NCBI RefSeq assembly: GCF_025499605.1
Contig: NZ_JAFMVC010000009.1
Span: 114,404 to 178,403 of the forward strand
From: Carboxylicivirga litoralis
GTDB lineage: Bacteria > Bacteroidota > Bacteroidia > Bacteroidales > Marinilabiliaceae
Reading direction: 5' to 3'
DNA: 64,000 nucleotides
The notes under the pieces are model-generated. The model ran no database searches. It was not told the DNA's origin and saw only the letters and a program-made list of their open reading frames with translations. A program made the position numbers and the translations under genes. Below are positions 28,106 to 36,562 of the stretch, one piece after another; position 1 is the first letter of the stretch, and every line of letters starts with the position of its first letter.

Positions 28106-30403
28106 CTATTTTGCGTATTTCTTCACTCGTTCATCACTAATCACGCCCGACCAATTCATACCAAAGGTGAATTCATATTTATGCCCTTCGCTATCCACAT
28201 AACAATCCATATCAAATGGTACATCTTCTAATTGTTTTTCAACCGTTTCCATGCTCGAAGGCATCTGAAAAGGAAGTAAGCCGCTTGGCTCATAGGCACC
28301 GGAAATTACATCGAGTAAAGCCTGATCCTGATTTCTGAAATGCAATAACAACCCGTCAACCTGCGATTCGAACTCCGCTACAACTGTCGGGTTAAAGCTA
28401 TTAATAATGACCACTACCGGTTTATCTCCCATGGCCTTCTTTGTATTAAGCAACACATCAAGCTGCTCATGATTTTTAGCCAACACCGATTTTCCTTTGT
28501 ACGAACGAGTTGCCTCATGCTCATTGGAGTCGAAAGCCAAACTTCTTTCGCGAGCTGCATGAGCCGTGTATTCTTTATACTGCAAGGTAATAGGTACATA
28601 TCCGTTTCCTCCATTCTCAAAATCTGTGATATCAAATCCTGAACGTATCTGAAGGTTATAAGGTGAATTCATCATTACAAGTGCCACATCGGCCTCTTCA
28701 GGTGTATCAACCACTTTAAAATACTTGGCTGCAATTGCTTTGTTGATACCATCATTAACCGTGAAAGCATCTCCTCCAAAAAAATCTCTTTTAAACGCCT
28801 TAATCGATGGAATGTATACTTTGGTTTTCTTTTGAAGCGGTAGCAGTTTGTTTTTGTTTTTTAGCAAAACAACAGACTTTAATTGCGACTCATAACCCAA
28901 CTGCATAAATTCAGGCTTTCCAACAATAGCGTCCGACTTTTTTGGCGATAAATAAGGGTTTTCGAACAGTCCAACTCTAAAAATATTCTTTAGTAAGCGC
29001 ACTGTTGATTGCTCCATACGTTGACGCATAAATGCGTCACCATGCTCTTTAACGCCCATTTCATAAGCTTCAATAATCGGACCTGATTGATTATTACCTC
29101 CAAATTGGTCAATGCCCGCCATTAAAGCCAAATAATGTCTTTCGGCTTCACTAAGTGTTTCAATACCCCAGGGTTTACCGGCATGTATGTATTTTATGGG
29201 CGCATCGCCCGTAATTACCCAATCGGTGCATACAACACCATCGTATCCATATTTCCCTCTTAACTGATCTTTTATCAAATACTCGCTGAAACCATTCCCG
29301 ACATTCTTTCCCGATGGATCCTGATTATAGGATATTGTATAATAAGGCATTACAGCAGAAGCCATCTTTGTCTTGTTATCGAGCTTAAAAGCTCCATCTA
29401 AAAACGGCTTTTTATGATCTTCCAGATTCTTACCTGGAAAAACACCATACTTACCAGTACCCATATGTGCATCTCGACCTCCTTCGCCAGAGCCACCTCC
29501 AGGCCAATGCTTAACCATCGCATTGACACTTTCATAGCCCCATCCATCTTCAATTACTTTATCAGGTGAGCTATATTGGAAACCTTCACAATAAGCTTTT
29601 GCCATATCGGCTGACAGCTGTGGGCTTTCACCAAAAGTTCCAACAAAACGATCCCAACGTGGGTCGGTAGAAATATCGACCTGTGGCGATAAAGCGGTTG
29701 TTAAACCCAGTGCCCGGTATTCAATGGCGGCCACTTCACCGAATTTTCGGACCAGCTCAGGGTCAAAGCTTGCTGCCAGACCTAAAGACTGCGACCAACG
29801 TGAAATATCACCCCCGGCTCCGGCAAAAAACTCTGCATCAGAAGGCGCTCCGTGTCTTGGATCAGAACTATTATTAGCTGGAATACCAAAACCAAAGCCC
29901 TCTACAAGCGTTTGTACTTTGTTATTCCATTGGGCAGCTACTTTAGCATTTTCAACACCAGTAACCAGAATATGTCGCAAATTATCTTCTAACAAGAATT
30001 TTTTCTGTTCATCGGTAAGGGTGCTGGCAGGCACATTGGCCTCCTTGTATTCCTTACCATCGTATTTACCCATGTAGGTAGCTGGTACTGACTGATGATT
30101 ACTGTATAACATTAAACCTGCAATCTCTTCTATTGACAATTTAGAAGCCAAATCTTTGGCTCTTTCTTCAGCCGGTAAGCGCCAATCTTCGTAAGCATCT
30201 AATCCTCCATTTTTATTTAAGTCTTTAAAAGCATAGCCATTGTCTTCAATAATGCTCACTCCCGAATAGGGCGAATAACTCAAGGTTACACCATTATTGT
30301 TCTGCACAATATTAAAACCATCATCGGTTTCTGTGCATTTCCATTTTGAAGAACAACCAACTAATACCCCCAGAATAACTACGAAAAAAATAGTTTTATA
30401 CAT
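28106..30403 (-). CDS. Glycoside hydrolase family 3, lipoprotein, no Fn3 domain
   Basis: 765 residues with a lipobox (GVLVGC). GH3 N-terminal barrel: LSIEEIAGLM, DPRWDRFVGTFGE, VKHWPGGGSGEGGRD, and GYDGVVCTDW with the nucleophile Asp in TDW. The C-terminal alpha/beta sandwich follows, and the protein ends at KYEFTFGMNWSG without the Fn3-like domain of its neighbours. This short-tailed architecture is typical of exo-beta-glucosidases. Predicted to act on beta-gluco-oligosaccharides in the periplasm or at the surface. Confidence 0.9.
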   Translation of the reverse strand: MYKTIFFVVILGVLVGCSSKWKCTETDDGFNIVQNNNGVTLSYSPYSGVSIIEDNGYAFKDLNKNGGLDAYEDWRLPAEERAKDLASKLSIEEIAGLMLYSNHQSVPATYMGKYDGKEYKEANVPASTLTDEQKKFLLEDNLRHILVTGVENAKVAAQWNNKVQTLVEGFGFGIPANNSSDPRHGAPSDAEFFAGAGGDISRWSQSLGLAASFDPELVRKFGEVAAIEYRALGLTTALSPQVDISTDPRWDRFVGTFGESPQLSADMAKAYCEGFQYSSPDKVIEDGWGYESVNAMVKHWPGGGSGEGGRDAHMGTGKYGVFPGKNLEDHKKPFLDGAFKLDNKTKMASAVMPYYTISYNQDPSGKNVGNGFSEYLIKDQLRGKYGYDGVVCTDWVITGDAPIKYIHAGKPWGIETLSEAERHYLALMAGIDQFGGNNQSGPIIEAYEMGVKEHGDAFMRQRMEQSTVRLLKNIFRVGLFENPYLSPKKSDAIVGKPEFMQLGYESQLKSVVLLKNKNKLLPLQKKTKVYIPSIKAFKRDFFGGDAFTVNDGINKAIAAKYFKVVDTPEEADVALVMMNSPYNLQIRSGFDITDFENGGNGYVPITLQYKEYTAHAARERSLAFDSNEHEATRSYKGKSVLAKNHEQLDVLLNTKKAMGDKPVVVIINSFNPTVVAEFESQVDGLLLHFRNQDQALLDVISGAYEPSGLLPFQMPSSMETVEKQLEDVPFDMDCYVDSEGHKYEFTFGMNWSGVISDERVKKYAK

Positions 30404-30459
30404 GCTAAATAATGGTAATATGTTTTTTTTAAGTGAATTATCCCCAATAAGAAATTTAA

Positions 30460-32631
30460 TTACTGAACCTCTATTTTAAGCGTCTTCTTAATTTGGTTCG
30501 ATGCCGTACCAACCAACAAGTGATAAGCCCCTTTTTCAAGCTTCCAGTCGTTAATGCTCTCATCGTAGAAAACAAAAGAATTAACTGGCAACTCTAATTC
30601 AATCTTTTTTGTTTCGCCAGCTGCCAGCTTCACCTTTTTAAAGGCTTTTAGTTCCTTCGCTGGCCGCATGACAGACGACTTAACATCTTTCACATACACC
30701 TGAACAACCTCTGCTCCATCAACATCACCTGTATTACTTACCGACACCTTTATTTTAACCACATCATCAGCCTTAAAACTATTACTTACAGTTGTGGCCG
30801 AATTGATTTTAAACGAGGTATATGACAAACCATAGCCGAATGCATACAATGGTTTTATCTTTTTAGTATCGTGCCAGCGGTAACCAACCAAAATATCTTC
30901 TTTATACACCTGGTCAACACCATCGCCCGGATAAGATAACGGATCGAAGGCATGCGCACCATTATCTTCCAACTTAACAGGGAATGTCATTGGCAGCTTA
31001 CCCGATGGGTTCACATCACCAGATAACACATCAGCTATGGCATGACCTGTTTCGCTACCCAGGTACCAAGCCTGAACAATGGCTTGTGCCTTTGTCTTCC
31101 ACGGCATGGCAACGGCGTTACCGCTAACCAGAACAACCGCCACATTATTATTGACAGCCATTATCTCATCGAGTAAAGCATCCTGACCAAACGGTAGGTT
31201 TAAGCCTGTTCGATCACCATTTTCACAATCCTGTTCGTGATTCTTGTTTAAACCACCAACAAACAAAACGATATCGGCCTGTCGAGCTGTTGCAATAGCG
31301 GCTCGTTTTAGTGAATCCTGGCTTAGGTGAGATGGTATCACGCGCCCATAGGCTGAAGGGCCTGATGAGTAGCCCATAGCATGCGTAATTGTAGCATTGG
31401 CAAAACGCTTTTTAATGCCCTCTAATGGCGAAATCTCATGAACTGTTTTTAATTCTGATGATCCACCACCAATGGTCATCATGCGTGTGGCATTTTCTCC
31501 AATCACGGCTATGGTTTGAGTAGTTTCAGGGTTGAGCGGAAAGAAGCTGTTTTTATTCTTCAATAGAACAACACCTTCCTGTGCTACTTCGCGAGCAACA
31601 TCAAAATGCTGTTGGTTAGCTTTACGGCCTAAAGGACGCGTTTGATTCATATTAGTGCGGTACATCAAACGCAGAATACGACGTACTTTATCATCAACGA
31701 CACTTTCATCAATCTCACCGTTTTTCAATAATTCTAAGAAAGGCTTAGCCAGGTAATAATAATCGTAAGCATTTTCTTTTGAAGAAGTTAACCCATCGGT
31801 ACCTGTACCCATTTCAATATCCAGACCGTTGAGCGCAGCTTCTTGGGTGTCATGCGCACTTCCCCAGTCGGTAACCACAACACCATCAAAGCCCCAATCG
31901 CCTTTGAGTATATCATTGATTAATACTTTATGATGACTGGTGTGCTGTCCGTTGTATTTGTTATAAGCGCCCATGATGGACCATACCTTGCCTTCTTTCA
32001 CAGCTGCTTTAAAAGCAGGCAGGTAAATTTCGTGTAATGCACGATCGCTGACCTTCACATTGATATGATCGCGCCATACTTCCTGGTTGTTGAGCGCATA
32101 ATGTTTCACGCAGGCAGCCACACCATTTGTTTGCACTCCCTGAATATAAGGTACACACATCACAGAGGCTAAATACGGATCTTCACCCATGTATTCGAAG
32201 TTTCGACCGTTTAAGGGTGTGCGATAAATATTGACACCAGGCCCCAATAATATATCTTTTTTCCGATAGCGAGCCTCTTCGCCAATGGCAACACCATATT
32301 TGCGAGCCAACTCCGGATTAAACGTCGCAGCTAAACAGGTTAAAGCAGGGAAAGCAGTACACGAATCATTGGTCCAGCCAGCATAGCTCCAACTGTCCCA
32401 TTCTATTTCGGCACGAACCCCATGCGGCCCATCCGACATCCATATCTCGGGAATACCTAAACGCTCCACTCCGGGTGAACTAAATTTAGATTGAGCATGA
32501 CACATCTTCACCTTTTCCTCCAGTGTCAGTTCTTTAATAATCTCATCAATCTGATTTTCAACTTTATCCAGATTTTGGGCAGAGACCACCGCACCAAAGA
32601 ACAAAAGGCTCAAAATTAGGAAATACTTCAT
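30460..32631 (-). CDS. Glycoside hydrolase family 3 beta-glucosidase (signal peptide, Fn3)
   Basis: 723 residues. Signal peptide ending FGAVVSAQ. GH3 barrel with RLGIPEIWMSDGPHGVR, KHYALNNQE and FDGVVVTDWGSAHD (nucleophile Asp in TDW), then the alpha/beta sandwich and a C-terminal Fn3-like domain (VQVYVKDVKSSVMRPAKELK). Likely removes glucose from glucan oligosaccharides in the periplasm. A minus-strand TAATTTTG box lies at 32658-32665, so it may be transcribed from its own promoter after the terminator-like structure at 32735-32832. Confidence 0.92.
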   Translation of the reverse strand: MKYFLILSLLFFGAVVSAQNLDKVENQIDEIIKELTLEEKVKMCHAQSKFSSPGVERLGIPEIWMSDGPHGVRAEIEWDSWSYAGWTNDSCTAFPALTCLAATFNPELARKYGVAIGEEARYRKKDILLGPGVNIYRTPLNGRNFEYMGEDPYLASVMCVPYIQGVQTNGVAACVKHYALNNQEVWRDHINVKVSDRALHEIYLPAFKAAVKEGKVWSIMGAYNKYNGQHTSHHKVLINDILKGDWGFDGVVVTDWGSAHDTQEAALNGLDIEMGTGTDGLTSSKENAYDYYYLAKPFLELLKNGEIDESVVDDKVRRILRLMYRTNMNQTRPLGRKANQQHFDVAREVAQEGVVLLKNKNSFFPLNPETTQTIAVIGENATRMMTIGGGSSELKTVHEISPLEGIKKRFANATITHAMGYSSGPSAYGRVIPSHLSQDSLKRAAIATARQADIVLFVGGLNKNHEQDCENGDRTGLNLPFGQDALLDEIMAVNNNVAVVLVSGNAVAMPWKTKAQAIVQAWYLGSETGHAIADVLSGDVNPSGKLPMTFPVKLEDNGAHAFDPLSYPGDGVDQVYKEDILVGYRWHDTKKIKPLYAFGYGLSYTSFKINSATTVSNSFKADDVVKIKVSVSNTGDVDGAEVVQVYVKDVKSSVMRPAKELKAFKKVKLAAGETKKIELELPVNSFVFYDESINDWKLEKGAYHLLVGTASNQIKKTLKIEVQ

Positions 32632-32734
32632 TGCGCTATTATTTTATTAATGAACATCAAAATTACTACTATAACTAGCTCGCTTTATGTTGCATATGTA
32701 TTTATTCGTCATAGCAATTGTTAACTATACCTAC

Positions 32735-32832
32735 AAAAAAATGAGTCCGGCTTGAATTAGAATCTGCGATTATTCTTGTTTCAATTTTTAAAATGGCAAC
32801 GTTTTACCTCAAAGTGTAATAACCGGACTCAT
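32735..32832 (-). terminator. Long-range inverted repeat with T-run after the GH3 gene
   Basis: ATGAGTCCGG (32741-32750) and CCGGACTCAT (32823-32832) are perfect 10-base complements separated by 72 bases. On the minus strand the second arm is followed by seven T. The stem could end the transcript from the genes to the right. The large loop is unusual for a simple terminator and may fold further. The rest of the 220-base spacer (32632-32851) holds no gene. Confidence 0.6.
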
Positions 32833-32851
32833 GAGTTTTTATAGTTTTCTT

Positions 32852-35239
32852 TTAAAACGAAACGTTTTCTACCTCTTTGAATGTGCGATAACTTGGCGTA
32901 TATGTAATTTTATTGCAACGCTCGATTAACTCCTTCACCTCGTCATGTGTTATTTCATTATGGGTGATATAAGGGAATTTAATTAAAGGATGTTCCATAA
33001 AAAAGCCTGGTATATTAGCTTCATCCATTGTTTTTCCCTCGGGTGTCCATCCCTTTATCCAGTTAGGCATATACTCTTTAAGCAATTCACGAGCTTCAGC
33101 ATTATCCCATAATTCTTTGGCGAACGTATATTTATCAACCATCAATGGTATTTGCTGCGTCGACTCCAATGCAATGGTTTCTTGCAAACGGATGTCACGT
33201 GATGATGCTGCTATCAGTAGCTTAAAATCACCACTTTCGGCAATCCATCTATCACGCTTGGCATCGTAATAAGAGAAATCGCGACCAGATAATTCGAATG
33301 TTAGTTCTTTAGCCTCACCGGGTTGCAAGTCTACTTTCGCGAAGTATTTTAATTCTTTTTCAGGACGTTGAAGGGTACTCTCTGTATCATTAACATATAA
33401 CTGAACAATTTCTTTTCCGGCAACCGAACCTGTATTTTTTACTTTCAGGCTGACTTTTAGAATATCCTTATCATTAATTGTTTTGGATGAAACTTTTAAA
33501 TCATAATACTCGAAACTGGTGTAAGATAAGCCGTGTCCGAAAGGAAACAGTGGTTCGATCTGTTTCTCATCGTAATAACGGTAGCCAACAAAAATGCGTT
33601 CACCATAGATAACATTGCCTTGCTCTCCCGGGAAGTTAAACGAAGCCGGGGTATCGGCTAATTTAATAGGAAATGTTTCCGCTAATTTACCCGATGGGTT
33701 AACAGCACCAAACAACACATCTGCCACAGCGCCTGCACCTGCCTGGCCACCTAACCAAGTCTCTAATACAGCAGACACTTCGTTTATCCACGGCATGGCC
33801 ACCGCACTACCATTGGTTAATACGGCTACCGTATTAACCTGTACTTTAGCCACTTCAGCCATCAGTTTATTGTGTGCCGCTGGCATGTCGATATGCTTAC
33901 GGTCAATACCTTCCGATTCATAATGCAATGGTAATCCGGCAAAAACCAGCGCAATATCGCTTTCTTTGGCCAGTTGAACCGCTTCCTTGATCATCGAATA
34001 ATCTGTATCATTTTTCAAATTATAACCCTGTGCATATTTGATCTTAATGCCTTTTCCATATTCATTTCTGATGATATCGAGTACATTATCCAACTGTGTT
34101 GGTTTTACTTCTGAACTTCCATTGCCCTGATAACGAGGGTTGGTAGCAAACTCGCCAATGACAGCAATGGTCTTGTATTTCTTTTTACTGATTGGTAATA
34201 TGGCATCATCATTCTTCAACAAGGTAATGGCCTGACCATGCACCTCACGAGCCAATTGGTGATGTGCCACCACATTCTGATCCACCTCATCGCGCTCCAA
34301 AGATTTGGCTTTTAGAACAACCATTAATATTTCTTTCACCAAATTATCCAACACTTCCTCATCAACCAATTCATCTTTCACTGCCTGAAGTAATATCTCA
34401 TCGTTAACATCACTCACATGTGGCATTTCAATGTGCATGCCTGATTTTAAAGCTTCTACCCGATCAACAACAGCGAACCAGTCGGAGATAACAATGCCTT
34501 CAAACCCCCATTCTTCTTTCAACATCTTGGTTAATAAGTATGGATTTTGCGTGCCATACACTCCTTGTACGCGGTTATAGCAGGCCATCACTGTCCATGG
34601 TTGAGCTTTTTTGACCGCTATTTCAAATGGTGTTAGATATATTTCGTGCAGCGTACGTTTATCTACATCGGAGTTCATATACATACGCATGGTTTCTACA
34701 TTATTGGCCGTAAAGTGTTTTAGCGACGTGCCTACTCCCTGACTTTGAACACCATTGATGTAAGCAGCTCCAAGTTCACCAGAAAGAACCGGATCTTCTG
34801 AGAAATATTCAAAATTGCGTCCACCCAAAACTGAGCGTTTAATATTGACACCAGGACCTAATAGCACATTAACACCTAATGCCTGACACTCTTCCCCTAA
34901 AGCTTGTCCTACCTGATAAATCAAATCCGTATCCCACGTAGCCGATAAGGCCGATGCTGTTGGAAAACAAGTCGCCGGATGCTGATCGCCATAGCCAGCT
35001 TTGTTGGTGGCTGGTGCACGTCGTAAGCCATGTGGTCCGTCAGCCATCCAAATCCAGGGGATATTTAATCGTTCAATCGGTTGAGAGCTCCAGTCATCGC
35101 GGCCGGAACAAAGGGATACTTTCTCTTCAAGTGTGAGCTGTGAAACCAACTCATCCACCTTTGTTTTCAAGTCCTGTTCTTGTGCATTCATAAACCAGCT
35201 TGTTGATATGAATATCGAAAGCACGAGTATTTTTTTCAT
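32852..35239 (-). CDS. Glycoside hydrolase family 3 beta-glucosidase with C-terminal extension
   Basis: 795 residues from the chosen ATG (MKKILVLSIF, signal peptide to FMNAQ); the frame opens 17 codons earlier with a polar leader that would bury the signal peptide. GH3 landmarks: RLNIPWIWMADGPHGLRR, KHFTANNVE, FEGIVISDWFAVVD (nucleophile Asp in SDW), sandwich domain, Fn3-like domain (VQLYVNDTESTLQRPEKELK). About 95 extra residues follow (from TFAKELWDNAEARELLKEYM), helical and of unknown role. It lies 47 bases after the GH16-T9SS gene. Confidence 0.92.
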   Translation of the reverse strand: MKKILVLSIFISTSWFMNAQEQDLKTKVDELVSQLTLEEKVSLCSGRDDWSSQPIERLNIPWIWMADGPHGLRRAPATNKAGYGDQHPATCFPTASALSATWDTDLIYQVGQALGEECQALGVNVLLGPGVNIKRSVLGGRNFEYFSEDPVLSGELGAAYINGVQSQGVGTSLKHFTANNVETMRMYMNSDVDKRTLHEIYLTPFEIAVKKAQPWTVMACYNRVQGVYGTQNPYLLTKMLKEEWGFEGIVISDWFAVVDRVEALKSGMHIEMPHVSDVNDEILLQAVKDELVDEEVLDNLVKEILMVVLKAKSLERDEVDQNVVAHHQLAREVHGQAITLLKNDDAILPISKKKYKTIAVIGEFATNPRYQGNGSSEVKPTQLDNVLDIIRNEYGKGIKIKYAQGYNLKNDTDYSMIKEAVQLAKESDIALVFAGLPLHYESEGIDRKHIDMPAAHNKLMAEVAKVQVNTVAVLTNGSAVAMPWINEVSAVLETWLGGQAGAGAVADVLFGAVNPSGKLAETFPIKLADTPASFNFPGEQGNVIYGERIFVGYRYYDEKQIEPLFPFGHGLSYTSFEYYDLKVSSKTINDKDILKVSLKVKNTGSVAGKEIVQLYVNDTESTLQRPEKELKYFAKVDLQPGEAKELTFELSGRDFSYYDAKRDRWIAESGDFKLLIAASSRDIRLQETIALESTQQIPLMVDKYTFAKELWDNAEARELLKEYMPNWIKGWTPEGKTMDEANIPGFFMEHPLIKFPYITHNEITHDEVKELIERCNKITYTPSYRTFKEVENVSF

Positions 35240-35286
35240 AATTCTGAATTTATAATCGTTATGTTTTTCGTTAGTAAAATGCATCC

Positions 35287-36552
35287 TCAATTCACTATTA
35301 GTTTCTTCGATTGTGTTAGTTTCCCATCGTTGAGTGTTACCAGATAAAGTCCTTTTTCCAAATCCGAAATATCAATGGTGGCCGAATAATTAATCGTTTG
35401 AGTTAAAACCACTTTTCCGGTCAGGTCAATCAGTTTTAACTCCTGATGACCATACTTCTCCAACTCAACTAACAGTTTATCACAGGCCGGATTTGGAAAA
35501 CAAGTAAACGTGCTTTGCTCTGTCTGATTTTCAATGTGAGTATTGGCGTTTAGCTCATAAACTTTTACCCAGTCAATAAACACTGAACAGGGAAATTCAG
35601 CCTCAGGCACAATGGCACCTCCATAACTTGACGAGCTGCCACCAACCCCGGCACTTATAATTACATACATCTCGTGCTTAAACGGATACCACTCGGTAAA
35701 GTGATTGGAGTATTCAGACACGCCCACACGCTTTGCGTCAATCTGCCGTATCGCTTTTTCATCCTCTCCATCAGTAGCAAAGGCACCACCGTCGCTTAAA
35801 AAATGGATGTGATAGATGTTTTCATCAACATGAAAAGCTATCCGGTCATTGTACCAGTCGATACCATAAGTATGAAAACCGTTACATCCGGCATTAGCAT
35901 CCTCTTTGGATGCAGGATATCCTCCATATCCCGGTTCTATCGGGTTGGGCACTTCTTTATTTTCGTAGCTATAATAAAAACCCTGGTAACCATGATTCCA
36001 GGATTGCCATTGGTTATTTTCCCAAAACCAGGCATAATGCACACTTCCCAGATTATGATAGGGAATGGAACCAACATATTCCATGATGTCAATTTCGCCT
36101 CCTTGCGGCCACATAAGGTAATCCCATCCATCGGGAATTTCATTGGGCATCATCCAAAATGCAAAACCCTGCCCCATTTGACGGACATCGCGGGGATAAA
36201 TGCTTGCCATAATACGATGCCCGGGTCCCCAGGCTCCTTTACCAGCTGTATTGATTCGTCCGCTGGTATAATCTCTGTCAACATAAAACTCCTTTCGCGT
36301 GGTAATGACCAAACATCCGTTATCGGCCCCTGGCACATCGTCCTGGAAGCTAATATTCTCTATACGATCGGTGGCCCTGTCTAGCTGGCCTGTTCCAAAA
36401 TCGCCATTAACGCCTGTACCAGTTTCAATATTCCATTTTGATAAATCCAACTGCTCCGCGGTAAAATCGTCTTGCCAAATAAGATTACCCACCTGAGCAG
36501 TTACAGATATCTCAACACAAAGGAATAATATAGATAGTGTTACAAACCTCAT
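35287..36552 (-). CDS. GH16 endo-beta-1,3-glucanase (laminarinase type) with T9SS sorting domain
   Basis: 421 residues. Signal peptide (MRFVTLSILFLCVEISVTAQ), GH16 domain about 25-325 with the catalytic motif GGEIDIMEYVGS, then a type A T9SS sorting domain (FPNPACDKLLVELE, GKVVLTQTI, ISDLEKGLYLV, SKKLIVN). It should be exported by Sec and carried across the outer membrane by the type IX system to the surface or medium, for the first attack on polymeric glucan. It is the only T9SS cargo in the locus. Confidence 0.92.
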   Translation of the reverse strand: MRFVTLSILFLCVEISVTAQVGNLIWQDDFTAEQLDLSKWNIETGTGVNGDFGTGQLDRATDRIENISFQDDVPGADNGCLVITTRKEFYVDRDYTSGRINTAGKGAWGPGHRIMASIYPRDVRQMGQGFAFWMMPNEIPDGWDYLMWPQGGEIDIMEYVGSIPYHNLGSVHYAWFWENNQWQSWNHGYQGFYYSYENKEVPNPIEPGYGGYPASKEDANAGCNGFHTYGIDWYNDRIAFHVDENIYHIHFLSDGGAFATDGEDEKAIRQIDAKRVGVSEYSNHFTEWYPFKHEMYVIISAGVGGSSSSYGGAIVPEAEFPCSVFIDWVKVYELNANTHIENQTEQSTFTCFPNPACDKLLVELEKYGHQELKLIDLTGKVVLTQTINYSATIDISDLEKGLYLVTLNDGKLTQSKKLIVN

Positions 36553-36562
36553 TTAGCCTTGT

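Noticed and set aside
35240..35290. N-terminal extension of the GH3 frame overlapping the GH16-T9SS stop
   Set aside because: Polar leader before a typical signal peptide; the internal ATG at 35239 is more likely.
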